The notes under the pieces were generated by a model that had not been told where the DNA came from, searched no databases, and saw only the letters and a list, made by a program, of their open reading frames with translations. A stretch of 6,523 nucleotides of DNA from Pseudomonadota bacterium (GTDB lineage Bacteria > Pseudomonadota > Alphaproteobacteria > Rhizobiales > Hyphomicrobiaceae): assembly GCA_021816505.1 (NCBI GenBank), contig JAKAXS010000170.1:1-6523 (forward strand), written 5' to 3'. The number at the start of each line of letters is the position of its first letter. The stretch's first letter is position 1. Positions 1 through 5,838 of the stretch are shown here, in pieces. The translations under genes were made by a program, and so were the position numbers.

Positions 1-915
1 CTGATGGCGCTCGCGCTCAACGCTGCTCGACTTCAGGTGCTTGATGGAAGCAAGCGCGCCGGCGGCGATGGCCGGTGCCAGCGACGTCGTGAAAATGAAG
101 CCTGCGGCATACGAGCGGATCGCGTCGCACAGTACGCGACTGCCCGCGATGTAACCGCCCATCACGCCGAACCCTTTGGCCAGCGTGCCGTTGATCACGT
201 CGACGCGGTCCATCACGCCGTCACGTTCGGCGATGCCGCCGCCACGCGGGCCGTACATGCCGACCGCGTGCACTTCGTCGAGATAGGTCATCGCGCCATA
301 CTTCTTCGCCAGGTCGCAGATGGCGGAGATGGGCGCGATGTGACCGTCCATCGAATAGACGCTCTCGAACGCGATGATCTTCGGCGTACCCAGCGGCAGC
401 GCGCGCAGCTTTTCTTCCAGATCCTGCACGTCGTTGTGACGCCAGATCTGCTTGGGTCCGCCGCCGTGACGGATACCCTCGATCATCGACGCGTGGTTCT
501 TTTCGTCGGAGAGCACGACGCAGCCAGGCAGCAACTTCACCAGCGTGGCGAGTGTCGCGTCGTTGGCGACATAGGCCGAGGTGAACAGCAGCGCGGCTTC
601 CTTGCCATGCAGATCGGCAAGCTCGGCTTCCAATTCGACGTGATAGTGCGTGGTGCCGGAAATATTGCGGGTGCCGCCAGAGCCGGCGCCGACGAGGTCG
701 ATCGCTTCGTGCATGGCGGCGAGAACCTTGGGATGCTGACCCATCCCGAGGTAGTCGTTCGAGCACCAGACCGTAATGTCGTTGGCTGTGCCGTCTGCAT
801 AATGGCGCGCTTCAGGGAAGGCGCCGCGCGTGCGTTTCAGATCGGCGAATACGCGATAACGACCTTCACGCCGCACTGCATCCAGAGCGGCACTGAGATA
901 CTTCGTGTAGTCCAT
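1..915 (-). CDS. hemA: 5-aminolevulinate synthase (ALAS), C-terminus cut by window edge
   Basis: This PLP enzyme condenses glycine with succinyl-CoA to 5-aminolevulinate, the first step of haem and other tetrapyrroles by the Shemin pathway, in the cytoplasm. The visible 305 residues start MDYTKYLS and follow the Rhodobacter ALAS, as I remember it, almost without gaps. Visible motifs are GRYRVF (Arg21, substrate binding), GSGGTRNISGT (79-88), NHASMIEG with the PLP-stacking His141, ESVYSMDG (184-191), DEVHAVGMYGPRGGG with the PLP-nitrogen aspartate Asp213 and His216, and NGTLAKGFG with the Schiff-base lysine Lys247 (codon 177-175). Family members are about 400 residues, so roughly 95 are missing beyond position 1. 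The start at 915 fits the family N-terminus and has AGGGAA 10 bases upstream (931-926). It lies 182 bases downstream of the L,D-transpeptidase gene, so it probably has its own promoter. The close relatives 2-amino-3-ketobutyrate CoA ligase and BioF are excluded by these ALAS-specific stretches. Confidence 0.97.
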   Translation of the reverse strand, partial: MDYTKYLSAALDAVRREGRYRVFADLKRTRGAFPEARHYADGTANDITVWCSNDYLGMGQHPKVLAAMHEAIDLVGAGSGGTRNISGTTHYHVELEAELADLHGKEAALLFTSAYVANDATLATLVKLLPGCVVLSDEKNHASMIEGIRHGGGPKQIWRHNDVQDLEEKLRALPLGTPKIIAFESVYSMDGHIAPISAICDLAKKYGAMTYLDEVHAVGMYGPRGGGIAERDGVMDRVDVINGTLAKGFGVMGGYIAGSRVLCDAIRSYAAGFIFTTSLAPAIAAGALASIKHLKSSSVERERHQ

Positions 916-953
916 CCCGAAAGAGTTCCCTAGAGCCGTTCCCGCACTTTTTA

Positions 954-974
954 TTAGTTCTAACATTGCCTAAC
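954..974 (-). promoter_or_regulatory. Short repeats in the hemA upstream region, possible operator
   Basis: On the minus strand, 39 to 59 bases before the hemA start, GTTAG occurs twice with a 10-base period (974-970 and 964-960). The second copy runs into TTAG-AA-CTAA (963-954), a 4-base dyad followed by an A-rich stretch. One helical turn between direct repeats is typical of protein-bound sites, and hemA in alphaproteobacteria is often controlled by iron or oxygen regulators. TTAGAA resembles half of what I recall of Irr-type iron control elements, but the second half is absent. No convincing -35/-10 pair was found here. Confidence 0.2.
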
Positions 975-1042
975 AGGAGGTCTACTGCAACAGCGTTTAT
1001 GTCGCGGGAAAGCAGGAATTTGCGCTGCAATGCACAACCGAT

Positions 1043-1066
1043 CTCTGCGGTTAAGTCCTCGCAGAG
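1043..1066. terminator. Hairpin between the L,D-transpeptidase gene and hemA
   Basis: A perfect 7-base inverted repeat, CTCTGCG (1043-1049) and CGCAGAG (1060-1066), encloses a 10-base loop. It lies 32 bases past the transpeptidase stop codon, in the right place to end that transcript or to affect read-through into hemA. No U-run follows on the minus strand, so an intrinsic terminator is doubtful. It could equally be a 3'-end stabilising hairpin or a protein site. Confidence 0.3.
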
Positions 1067-1097
1067 CAATATAAATTCCGAGTCCAGAGTCAGGTTA

Positions 1098-2372
1098 TCA
1101 GTACGCGCCCGCAGTCTCGCCGGCGCCATCCTTGTTGTAGAGGTCGCGACGGAAGTGGATGCTGCCGTCCTCCGTCGCCCAGGCCGTCACATAAATGAAA
1201 TACAGCGGCACCGGCTTCTTGACCTTCACGTCCTTGCGCTCGCCGCTTTCCTTGATCTGTTCGACGTGCCCCGCCGACCAGCCTTGCGGCCCCAGTATCC
1301 AAAGCGCGAGGCGGTCGATGCCGCTGACGCGGACGCAGCCCGAGCTGTCGGCGCGGAAGTTGCGGCCGAAGATGGAATTCTTCGGCGTGTCGTGCATGTA
1401 GACCGAATGGGCGTTGGCGAAATTGATCTTCAGGAAGCCGAGCGGATTGTCCTTGCCGGGCTTCTGCGAGTACCTCAGTCCCGCCGGCTGACCTGACGAC
1501 CAGTCGATCGCTTCCGGATTGAGCTTCTTGCCCGAACCGTCGAAGGCATCGATGCCGAATTTCACGAGCACGTTCTTGCCCGACGCCTGCATCTCCCGGC
1601 CGCGGGGAATGAGATCCTTGCTGATGACGGTCGGCGGCAGGCGCCACACGGGATTGAAGTTCATCTCGTGAATGGTCGTCCGCAGCAGCGGTGTTGGCCG
1701 GTCGGGCTTGCCCACGACGCCGGCAAAACGATCGACCACCTGACCGTTCTCAATCGTTTCGATCTGCGCCGATGGAATGTTCACGAGCACATACTTCTTG
1801 GCCGCGCCGGCCGACGCCTGGGACAGGCGTTCCGCATTGAGCTTCAGCTGCTTGAGCCGGCCCTCGGCCGGAACGTTGAGCGCCGCGATCGTGCGCTTGT
1901 CGAGATTGCCTGTGGGCGTCAAGCCATTGGCTGATTGGTAGCGCCTGACGGCGTCCTGCAAGCCGCTGTCGTAGACTTCGCCCGCGCCCACATCGCCCTT
2001 GTACTCACCCGATGCCTTCAGCCGGTCGCGCAGCATCGCGACGGAGTAGCTGGCCTGATCGGGCTTCAACTCGATGTTCGGCACCGCCGGCCAACCGCCT
2101 TGGGCCACGATCTCGGTGTAGCGCTTGATGGCAGCACGCGTCGCCGCGATGTTGGCCTTCGACAGAGTGGCGGTGCCCTTCTCAGGGTTGCCCTCGTACT
2201 CCTTGGCGAATTCGCGGCTCGACGTGTCTGTGCCGCCGCCCGCTCCAGGCCCGACCGGACCGAATTGAATTCCGTCGAAGGCCATCGCGGCGGACGCCGA
2301 AATGCAAAGCGCCGACAGCGCTCCGAGCGCGCGACACCACGACGGGAAGATTGCTGCAGCAAGCGTCGTCAT
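1098..2372 (-). CDS. ldtP: Periplasmic L,D-transpeptidase, YcbB-like, with peptidoglycan-binding domain
   Basis: This is a 424-residue exported enzyme of the YkuD fold, a family that makes 3-3 peptidoglycan crosslinks or links proteins to the wall. Residues 1-31 form a signal peptide (Arg14, then a hydrophobic stretch ending ASAAMA before FDG). A peptidoglycan-binding module ends near 168, with AVRRYQSANGLTPTG (141-155) and TIAALNVP (161-168). The YkuD domain covers about 194-364: NPVWRLPPTVI (240-250), catalytic-site His327 in YMHDTP, and SSGCVRV with nucleophile Cys346. The tail KKPVPLYFIYVTAW (385-398) is typical of the YcbB branch. ATG at 2372 places the signal peptide at the N-terminus; the reading frame stays open to a TTG at 2453, which would add 27 arginine-rich residues before it. 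No good Shine-Dalgarno precedes 2372. The gene lies 144 bases downstream of ldtR on the same strand. The symbol follows the LdtR/LdtP pair of Liberibacter and is a family-level assignment. Confidence 0.9.
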   Translation of the reverse strand: MTTLAAAIFPSWCRALGALSALCISASAAMAFDGIQFGPVGPGAGGGTDTSSREFAKEYEGNPEKGTATLSKANIAATRAAIKRYTEIVAQGGWPAVPNIELKPDQASYSVAMLRDRLKASGEYKGDVGAGEVYDSGLQDAVRRYQSANGLTPTGNLDKRTIAALNVPAEGRLKQLKLNAERLSQASAGAAKKYVLVNIPSAQIETIENGQVVDRFAGVVGKPDRPTPLLRTTIHEMNFNPVWRLPPTVISKDLIPRGREMQASGKNVLVKFGIDAFDGSGKKLNPEAIDWSSGQPAGLRYSQKPGKDNPLGFLKINFANAHSVYMHDTPKNSIFGRNFRADSSGCVRVSGIDRLALWILGPQGWSAGHVEQIKESGERKDVKVKKPVPLYFIYVTAWATEDGSIHFRRDLYNKDGAGETAGAY

Positions 2373-2387
2373 TTGTGGCTCATGCAC

Positions 2388-2413
2388 CAGCGCGCTGCGT
2401 GCAGATGGCACGC
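2388..2413. repeat. Palindrome plus adjoining hairpin just upstream of the L,D-transpeptidase start
   Basis: The 10-base perfect palindrome CAGCGCGCTG (2388-2397) abuts a 6-base inverted repeat, GCGTGC (2397-2402) and GCACGC (2408-2413), with a 5-base loop. Both lie 16 to 41 bases before the chosen ATG, where a Shine-Dalgarno would be expected and none is obvious. If transcribed, this leader would be structured and might limit translation. GC-rich DNA yields short palindromes by chance, so this is only a candidate. Confidence 0.3.
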
Positions 2414-2439
2414 GCAGTCGGCGGGAAGGTGCCCGACGC

Positions 2440-2461
2440 AAAGGGACTTGCAAAGCCCTTT
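2440..2461. promoter_or_regulatory. Inverted repeat between ldtR and ldtP, candidate LdtR operator
   Basis: AAAGGG (2440-2445) and CCCTTT (2456-2461) are perfect 6-base arms around a 10-base spacer. The spacer continues the dyad: on the minus strand the arm reads AAAGGGCTT, then TGC, then AAG-T-CCCTTT, with one unpaired base. It lies 68 bases upstream of the transpeptidase ATG. MarR proteins bind dyads of about this size, and the gene just upstream encodes an LdtR-like MarR protein. The hexamer AAAGGG recurs in the dyad before ldtR (3069-3095). A role as an ldtR terminator is less likely because no T-run follows on the minus strand. Confidence 0.4.
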
Positions 2462-2516
2462 CCGATTTATGAACAGCCGGGGCGACAGAGCCTGCGGCCC
2501 CGTCGCCACAAGCCGC

Positions 2517-3017
2517 TCAAAGTCTGAAGCGGATCTGGTTTACCCAGAAGCCTTCAAGGCGCATCAGCACGCCGTTGATTTGCTTGAAATCTTCGCAGCC
2601 GATCTCGCCGACCACCTCCAGCGATCCCAACTGACGCTCGTACAGCTGGTCGACGAGGTCGCTCGCCTTTTTACCCTTGTCCGTCAGACGGATACGCACC
2701 GAACGGCGGTCTGCGGTCGAGCGCTGGTAGTCGATGTAGCCAAGATCCACGAGCTTGCGAATGTTGTAGCTCGCATTCGAGCCGAGGTAGTAGCCGCGGC
2801 TTCGCAGCTCGCCGGCGGTCAGCTCGCTGCTGCCAATGTTGTTCAACATCAGGGCCTGTACGCTGTTGAGCTCGACGACCCCAAGCCGGTCCAGCTCAAC
2901 CTTGATCACGTCCAGCATAAGCCGGTGCAGCCGTTCGATCAGCCGCAGCCCCTGGACGTATTCATCGCGGAATTTCGCCGGCCTAGCCGGTTTAGTTGCA
3001 ACAACAGCAAGACTCAT
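2517..3017 (-). CDS. ldtR: MarR-family winged-helix regulator, LdtR type
   Basis: This 166-residue DNA-binding protein would be cytoplasmic and dimeric. Helices at about 19-60 include LRLIERLHRLMLDVIKVEL. The winged helix follows: ELTAGELRSRGYYLGSNASY (65-84), recognition helix about 80-92, then a wing with RSTADRRSVRIRLTDKG (99-115), the DRR-SVR-LT-KG signature of MarR proteins. The C-terminal helix (about 117-165) would complete the dimer interface. The stretch from ELTAGEL to SNASYN closely resembles, from memory, LdtR of Liberibacter and rhizobia, which activates an L,D-transpeptidase gene in response to osmotic stress. The next gene downstream is an L,D-transpeptidase, which supports the match. 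ATG 3017 is chosen, with GGAG (3034-3031) rather far upstream at 13 bases; an in-frame GTG at 3038 would add seven residues but has no better ribosome site. Confidence 0.88.
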   Translation of the reverse strand: MSLAVVATKPARPAKFRDEYVQGLRLIERLHRLMLDVIKVELDRLGVVELNSVQALMLNNIGSSELTAGELRSRGYYLGSNASYNIRKLVDLGYIDYQRSTADRRSVRIRLTDKGKKASDLVDQLYERQLGSLEVVGEIGCEDFKQINGVLMRLEGFWVNQIRFRL

Positions 3018-3068
3018 AGCCGTACACACGCTCCACACACACCTGGAGCAACGGTACGGCGAAATTCT

Positions 3069-3095
3069 TTCTGCACCCTGATAAAGGGTGGTGAA
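3069..3095. promoter_or_regulatory. 27-base imperfect dyad before ldtR, operator or terminator
   Basis: The core is a perfect 6-base repeat, CACCCT (3074-3079) and AGGGTG (3085-3090), with a 5-base spacer. Extending it gives two 11-base arms (3069-3079 and 3085-3095) that pair at 9 of 11 positions. It lies between the crotonase stop (3110-3108) and the ldtR start, 52 to 78 bases before ATG 3017. The odd-length centre and arm size suit a MarR-type site, and autoregulation is common in that family. On the minus strand the hairpin could also act as a crotonase terminator, but what follows is AG-rich rather than a T-run. Confidence 0.4.
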
Positions 3096-3107
3096 TTTTC
3101 CGTTCGC

Positions 3108-4196
3108 TCAAACCCTGGCTTTTTGCATGTCTTCGCGCGGGGGCAGTATCAGGTCCTGTCCGGCAGGAAGAGGAGCGAAATAGGCGTCGACCATGGCGGG
3201 TGTCACATCCTGAAGGCGCGTTGGCTGCCAGGCGGGCTTGCCATCCTTGTCGATCAGCGCCGCCCTGACGCCTTCGGCGAAATCCGGGTCATCCAGGAAC
3301 CGGCAGGCCAACCGATAGTCCATGCTCAGCGTCTGCCGGATGTCGAATGCAGCGGCCTCCTTGAGGAAGCGGTGGCTGACCTTGAGCGACATCGGCGAGC
3401 GCCGCTCCAGGTCGGCGGCGACCTCCTGGGCCCATGCGCGTTTCGGCCCCTGCACGGCACGCAATCGCGAGACGATGTCCTCCACCGTCGACGCCGAGAA
3501 CGCGTTGTCGATGACGTCCTGGAATTCAGCGAGTGGTTCCGCGTCATGGCAATCCTCATGCAGGTCGTCCAGCAACGGATCGACAGGATTGGCGAGCGCG
3601 AGTTCCTCGGCAATCCGTGCGAACTGCCGCTCGCCGATGCAGTGGGTCGCGAGCCCGAGGCGGAAGGCGTCCGCCCGGCGAACGGATCGCCCGGTGAGCG
3701 CCAAGTAGGCCCCCGTCGGCCCCATCCGCGCGAGCGCATGCATCGCGCCGACATCCGGAAACAGGCCGATCAGCGTCTCGGGCATCGCCCACGAATAGTT
3801 TTCGCCAGCGACGCGGTGCGTGTTGAAGCCCGTGATCCCGACACCACCGCCCATCACCATGCCGTTGATCAGCGAGATCGTGGGTTTGGAGAAACATTCG
3901 AGCAGCCAATTCATGCTGTACTCGTCGACGAACGCCTTTCGCGCCGCATCGCGTGACTGCGCGCGCAGCCCCAGGATCTCGCGAACGTCCGAACCAGCCG
4001 AGAACGCTTTCGGCGATGTCGACTGCAGCAACACCGCGTAAACCTGCGGATCGCGCGCGAAAGCCGGCACCGCATCGGCGATTCGCCGGCGCATCTCCGC
4101 AGTCAACGCGTTGAGCGAGCGTGTCCGCGAAAGCGTGATGACTGCAACGCAGCGATCGACCGCAATAGAGATATCGGCAGTCGTCGCGTCCGTCAT
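3108..4196 (-). CDS. Crotonase-superfamily 3-hydroxyisobutyryl-CoA hydrolase-like protein
   Basis: This 362-residue cytoplasmic enzyme most resembles 3-hydroxyisobutyryl-CoA hydrolase, which frees 3-hydroxyisobutyrate from CoA in valine breakdown. It shows the crotonase N-terminus LSRTRSLNALTAEM (22-35), first oxyanion-hole region KAFSAGSDVREI (63-74), second oxyanion-hole region NGMVMGGGVGI (111-121), and MPETLIGLFPDVGA (138-151) with the expected acidic residues Glu140 and Asp148. The C-terminal half has SPMSLKVSHRFL (267-278) and FAEGVRAALIDKDGKPAW (306-323), which set this branch apart from plain enoyl-CoA hydratases of about 260 residues. GSD replaces the usual GGD at residue 69. ATG 4196 has a strong ribosome site, GAGGA (4204-4200). 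The gene diverges from the extensin-like gene; ldtR follows after 90 bases, so it need not share a transcript. Acrylyl- or crotonyl-type CoA substrates remain possible. Confidence 0.85.
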   Translation of the reverse strand: MTDATTADISIAVDRCVAVITLSRTRSLNALTAEMRRRIADAVPAFARDPQVYAVLLQSTSPKAFSAGSDVREILGLRAQSRDAARKAFVDEYSMNWLLECFSKPTISLINGMVMGGGVGITGFNTHRVAGENYSWAMPETLIGLFPDVGAMHALARMGPTGAYLALTGRSVRRADAFRLGLATHCIGERQFARIAEELALANPVDPLLDDLHEDCHDAEPLAEFQDVIDNAFSASTVEDIVSRLRAVQGPKRAWAQEVAADLERRSPMSLKVSHRFLKEAAAFDIRQTLSMDYRLACRFLDDPDFAEGVRAALIDKDGKPAWQPTRLQDVTPAMVDAYFAPLPAGQDLILPPREDMQKARV

Positions 4197-4253
4197 CGGT
4201 CCTCAAGCTTCCGTTGATTCCACATCGTTCGCCGCAGCGAGCCGTACTCGCCA

Positions 4254-4282
4254 CTGAACTCGCCATATTTCGCCGCTATACA
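4254..4282 (+). promoter_or_regulatory. Candidate promoter for the extensin-like gene
   Basis: A weak -35, CTGAAC (4254-4259), and a good -10, TATACA (4277-4282), are separated by 17 bases, about 93 bases before the TTG start. The -10 shares its TATA core with a candidate minus-strand promoter. Confidence 0.3.
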
Positions 4283-4304
4283 TGCGGCCCGGTACGCAAC
4301 ACAA
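4275..4304 (-). promoter_or_regulatory. Candidate promoter for the crotonase gene
   Basis: On the minus strand, TTGTGT (4304-4299) and TATAGC (4280-4275) are separated by 18 bases and lie 79 bases upstream of the crotonase ATG. The -10 overlaps the -10 proposed for the opposite strand, so the two promoters would compete. Confidence 0.33.
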
Positions 4305-4363
4305 TAACCAAGAAAGAGTCGGGGAACGGACGATCGCGCTCCACGCTTCCCGAATACCATAAC

Positions 4364-4378
4364 AGGACACGCTATTTG
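4364..4378 (+). promoter_or_regulatory. Ribosome site that points to a TTG start for the extensin-like gene
   Basis: AGGA (4364-4367) stands 8 bases before TTG 4376-4378. The next in-frame candidate, GTG 4388, is 20 bases from AGGA, and no ATG is available near the signal peptide. Starting at TTG gives a compact signal peptide, whereas the longer open frame from 4214 would place 54 polar residues before it. Confidence 0.6.
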
Positions 4379-5764
4379 ATCCCTGTCGTGAGAGCGTTGG
4401 CATTGTCGATCGCGGTGACGTTCGTCGCCGCGCCTGTGCTCGCGCAGAACAAGTCGATCTCCAAGTCTGTGTCCGATGGCTGGGACAGTGTCATCAAGGA
4501 CGCGTCGAAGGCCGCGAAGGCCGTCTCGAAATCCGTTTCGAAAGCCGCCAACGACGCGATGGCGCCGAAGAAAACCAAGAAGCGTCGGGCATCGAAAAAG
4601 AACGAGCCCGAGGCCGCTCCCGAACGCGCGGCGAAGCCTGAAACCGAAAAGGGCAAGCAGGCGACGCGGCAGCCTGACGTGGAGGACGGGCCTCCCGTAC
4701 CATTGACGCGACAGTTCGATTCCCAAGTGAAGAAAAACGAACTGCTCCTGAAAAGGGAAGCCACACCCGCCAAGCGTCTTCCGCCACCACCACCGGCGCC
4801 AGCCTTGACCAGCCCCGCAAAATCGGACGCCACCTGGTCGGCCAAGAGCAAGGATGATGCGGAACCTGAAGGCACGCCGCCATCTGTCGCCGCACCGGGC
4901 GCCAAGCCGCTCCCGATCACGATGATTCCACCGAAAGAAGCCGAAGCCGCACCCAAAGAGGCGGCGTGGTCGAAAGAAGAAATCGAGACGGCAAAGGCAA
5001 ACTGCGCGGCACTGCTCAAGGGTCTCGACGCGACCACCATCCCCGAAGGCCCCGTGCGGGAAGGCGGCTGCGGCGCGCCGGCACCGGTCCGCCTCGTCAG
5101 CATCGGCAAAAACCCGGAAGTCGCGCTTTCGCCGCCACCGCTCGTCACCTGCGAAGTGGTCGCTGCCCTCTTTCAATGGATGAAGAACGACATCCAACCG
5201 CTGTCGAAAAAAACATTCAGCTCACCGGTCATCAAGATCGAGACGATGAGCGACTATTCCTGCCGCATGGCCTACGGCCGCAAGGGCAACAAGCTCTCCG
5301 AGCACGGCAAGGCGAACGCCCTAGACATTCGCGGCTTCATCACCGCCAAAGGCGAAGCGGTGTACGTGCTGGAGCAGTGGGGTAAGACCGATCGCGATCG
5401 CAAGGCCGAGGCGGCAGCGCTCGCGGCGCAGAAGGCAGCCGCCGAGAAGGCCACCGCGGCGGCGGCGACTGCAGGCTCGAAAACCGCGCTAGATCAGCAA
5501 ACCGCCACCGCCAAGGCATCCCTCGCCCAGGCCAGCCTGGGTGGCCCGGCGCTCAAGCCCAAGCCACCCACGCCAGACCAGGCTGCAGCCGCGGCGATCG
5601 TACCGGATGAGCCGCGCGGCAAAAAATCCCAATTCCTCCATGACGCCCATACGTCGGCCTGCCGCATCTTCGGCACGTCACTGGGCCCGGAAAGCAACGA
5701 AGCCCACCGCAACCACTTCCACGTCGACATGGCCGAGCGCAAACGTACGAAGATCTGCGAATAA
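4376..5764 (+). CDS. Exported extensin-like protein, putative zinc-peptidase-fold cell-wall protein
   Basis: This 462-residue secreted protein ends in the extensin-like C-terminal domain common in alphaproteobacteria. Residues 1-23 are a signal peptide (MIPVVRALAL to APVLA, cut before Gln24). Residues 25-200 are low-complexity: a Lys/Ser/Ala segment that could form an amphipathic helix (29-60), the basic patch KKTKKRR (65-71), and Pro-rich stretches (136-140, 168-186), probably a flexible linker through or along the wall. The domain begins near Cys210 and has six cysteines (210, 232, 259, 296, 429, 461), presumably three disulfides. SEHGKANALDI (308-318) and HRNHFHVD (444-451) match the His/Asp pattern of the Hedgehog/DD-peptidase fold; His310, Asp317 and His447 or His449 are likely metal ligands. 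No activity is established for this family to my knowledge; peptidoglycan peptidase action is inference. An insertion of about 80 residues splits the domain. hemB follows 74 bases later on the same strand. Confidence 0.83.
   Translation: MIPVVRALALSIAVTFVAAPVLAQNKSISKSVSDGWDSVIKDASKAAKAVSKSVSKAANDAMAPKKTKKRRASKKNEPEAAPERAAKPETEKGKQATRQPDVEDGPPVPLTRQFDSQVKKNELLLKREATPAKRLPPPPPAPALTSPAKSDATWSAKSKDDAEPEGTPPSVAAPGAKPLPITMIPPKEAEAAPKEAAWSKEEIETAKANCAALLKGLDATTIPEGPVREGGCGAPAPVRLVSIGKNPEVALSPPPLVTCEVVAALFQWMKNDIQPLSKKTFSSPVIKIETMSDYSCRMAYGRKGNKLSEHGKANALDIRGFITAKGEAVYVLEQWGKTDRDRKAEAAALAAQKAAAEKATAAAATAGSKTALDQQTATAKASLAQASLGGPALKPKPPTPDQAAAAAIVPDEPRGKKSQFLHDAHTSACRIFGTSLGPESNEAHRNHFHVDMAERKRTKICE
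5387..5626 (+). other. Ala/Lys/Pro-rich insertion inside the extensin-like domain
   Basis: Residues 338-417 interrupt the domain between VLEQWGK and SQFLHDAH. The first part (340-362) is Ala/Lys/Glu-rich and could be helical or coiled-coil; the later part (387-413) is Pro-rich and probably disordered. In family members as I recall them, the tryptophan and the FL-D/R motif are separated by only about 15-20 residues. The reading frame is intact and no exact nucleotide repeat is obvious, so this looks like in-frame low-complexity growth of a surface loop, not a frameshift. Confidence 0.65.
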
Positions 5765-5838
5765 CTGCGTTTCCGCTTGCCACTTGCGCTCCAGGCAGCA
5801 CCTCGCCAAGGTCACCCAGCCACCCACGAAGATTGTAT

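Noticed and set aside
4..933. A 309-codon plus-strand frame opposite hemA
   Set aside because: hemA is unmistakable on the minus strand; this translation has no known motif and typical antisense composition.
2312..2344. Lipoprotein box in the L,D-transpeptidase signal peptide
   Set aside because: Cys23 is preceded by Ser-Ala-Leu, which does not fit the lipobox pattern; cleavage after AAMA is more likely.
2373..2453. Twin-arginine signal (SRRLRV) in the extended L,D-transpeptidase N-terminus
   Set aside because: The Arg pair would lie more than 20 residues before the hydrophobic stretch, unlike a Tat signal, and it exists only if the doubtful TTG start is used.
2481..2507. GGCGAC/GTCGCC inverted repeat just past the ldtR stop, as a terminator
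   Set aside because: Only six base pairs with a 15-base loop and no T-run; too weak in GC-rich DNA to call.
1935..3956. A stop-free plus-strand frame of 673 codons opposite ldtP, ldtR and the crotonase
   Set aside because: It runs across three well-recognised genes and their spacers on the other strand, has an Arg/His/Asp-rich translation with no recognisable domain, and is explained by GC-rich codon use.
4214..4375. N-terminal extension of the extensin-like protein by 54 codons
   Set aside because: The extra residues are polar and would precede a clear signal peptide; the region also contains the likely promoters for both strands.
4193..5197. A 334-codon minus-strand frame opposite the extensin-like gene
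   Set aside because: Its Arg/Gly/Phe-rich sequence mirrors the low-complexity Lys/Ala/Pro region on the plus strand, and it overlaps the start and ribosome site of the crotonase gene.
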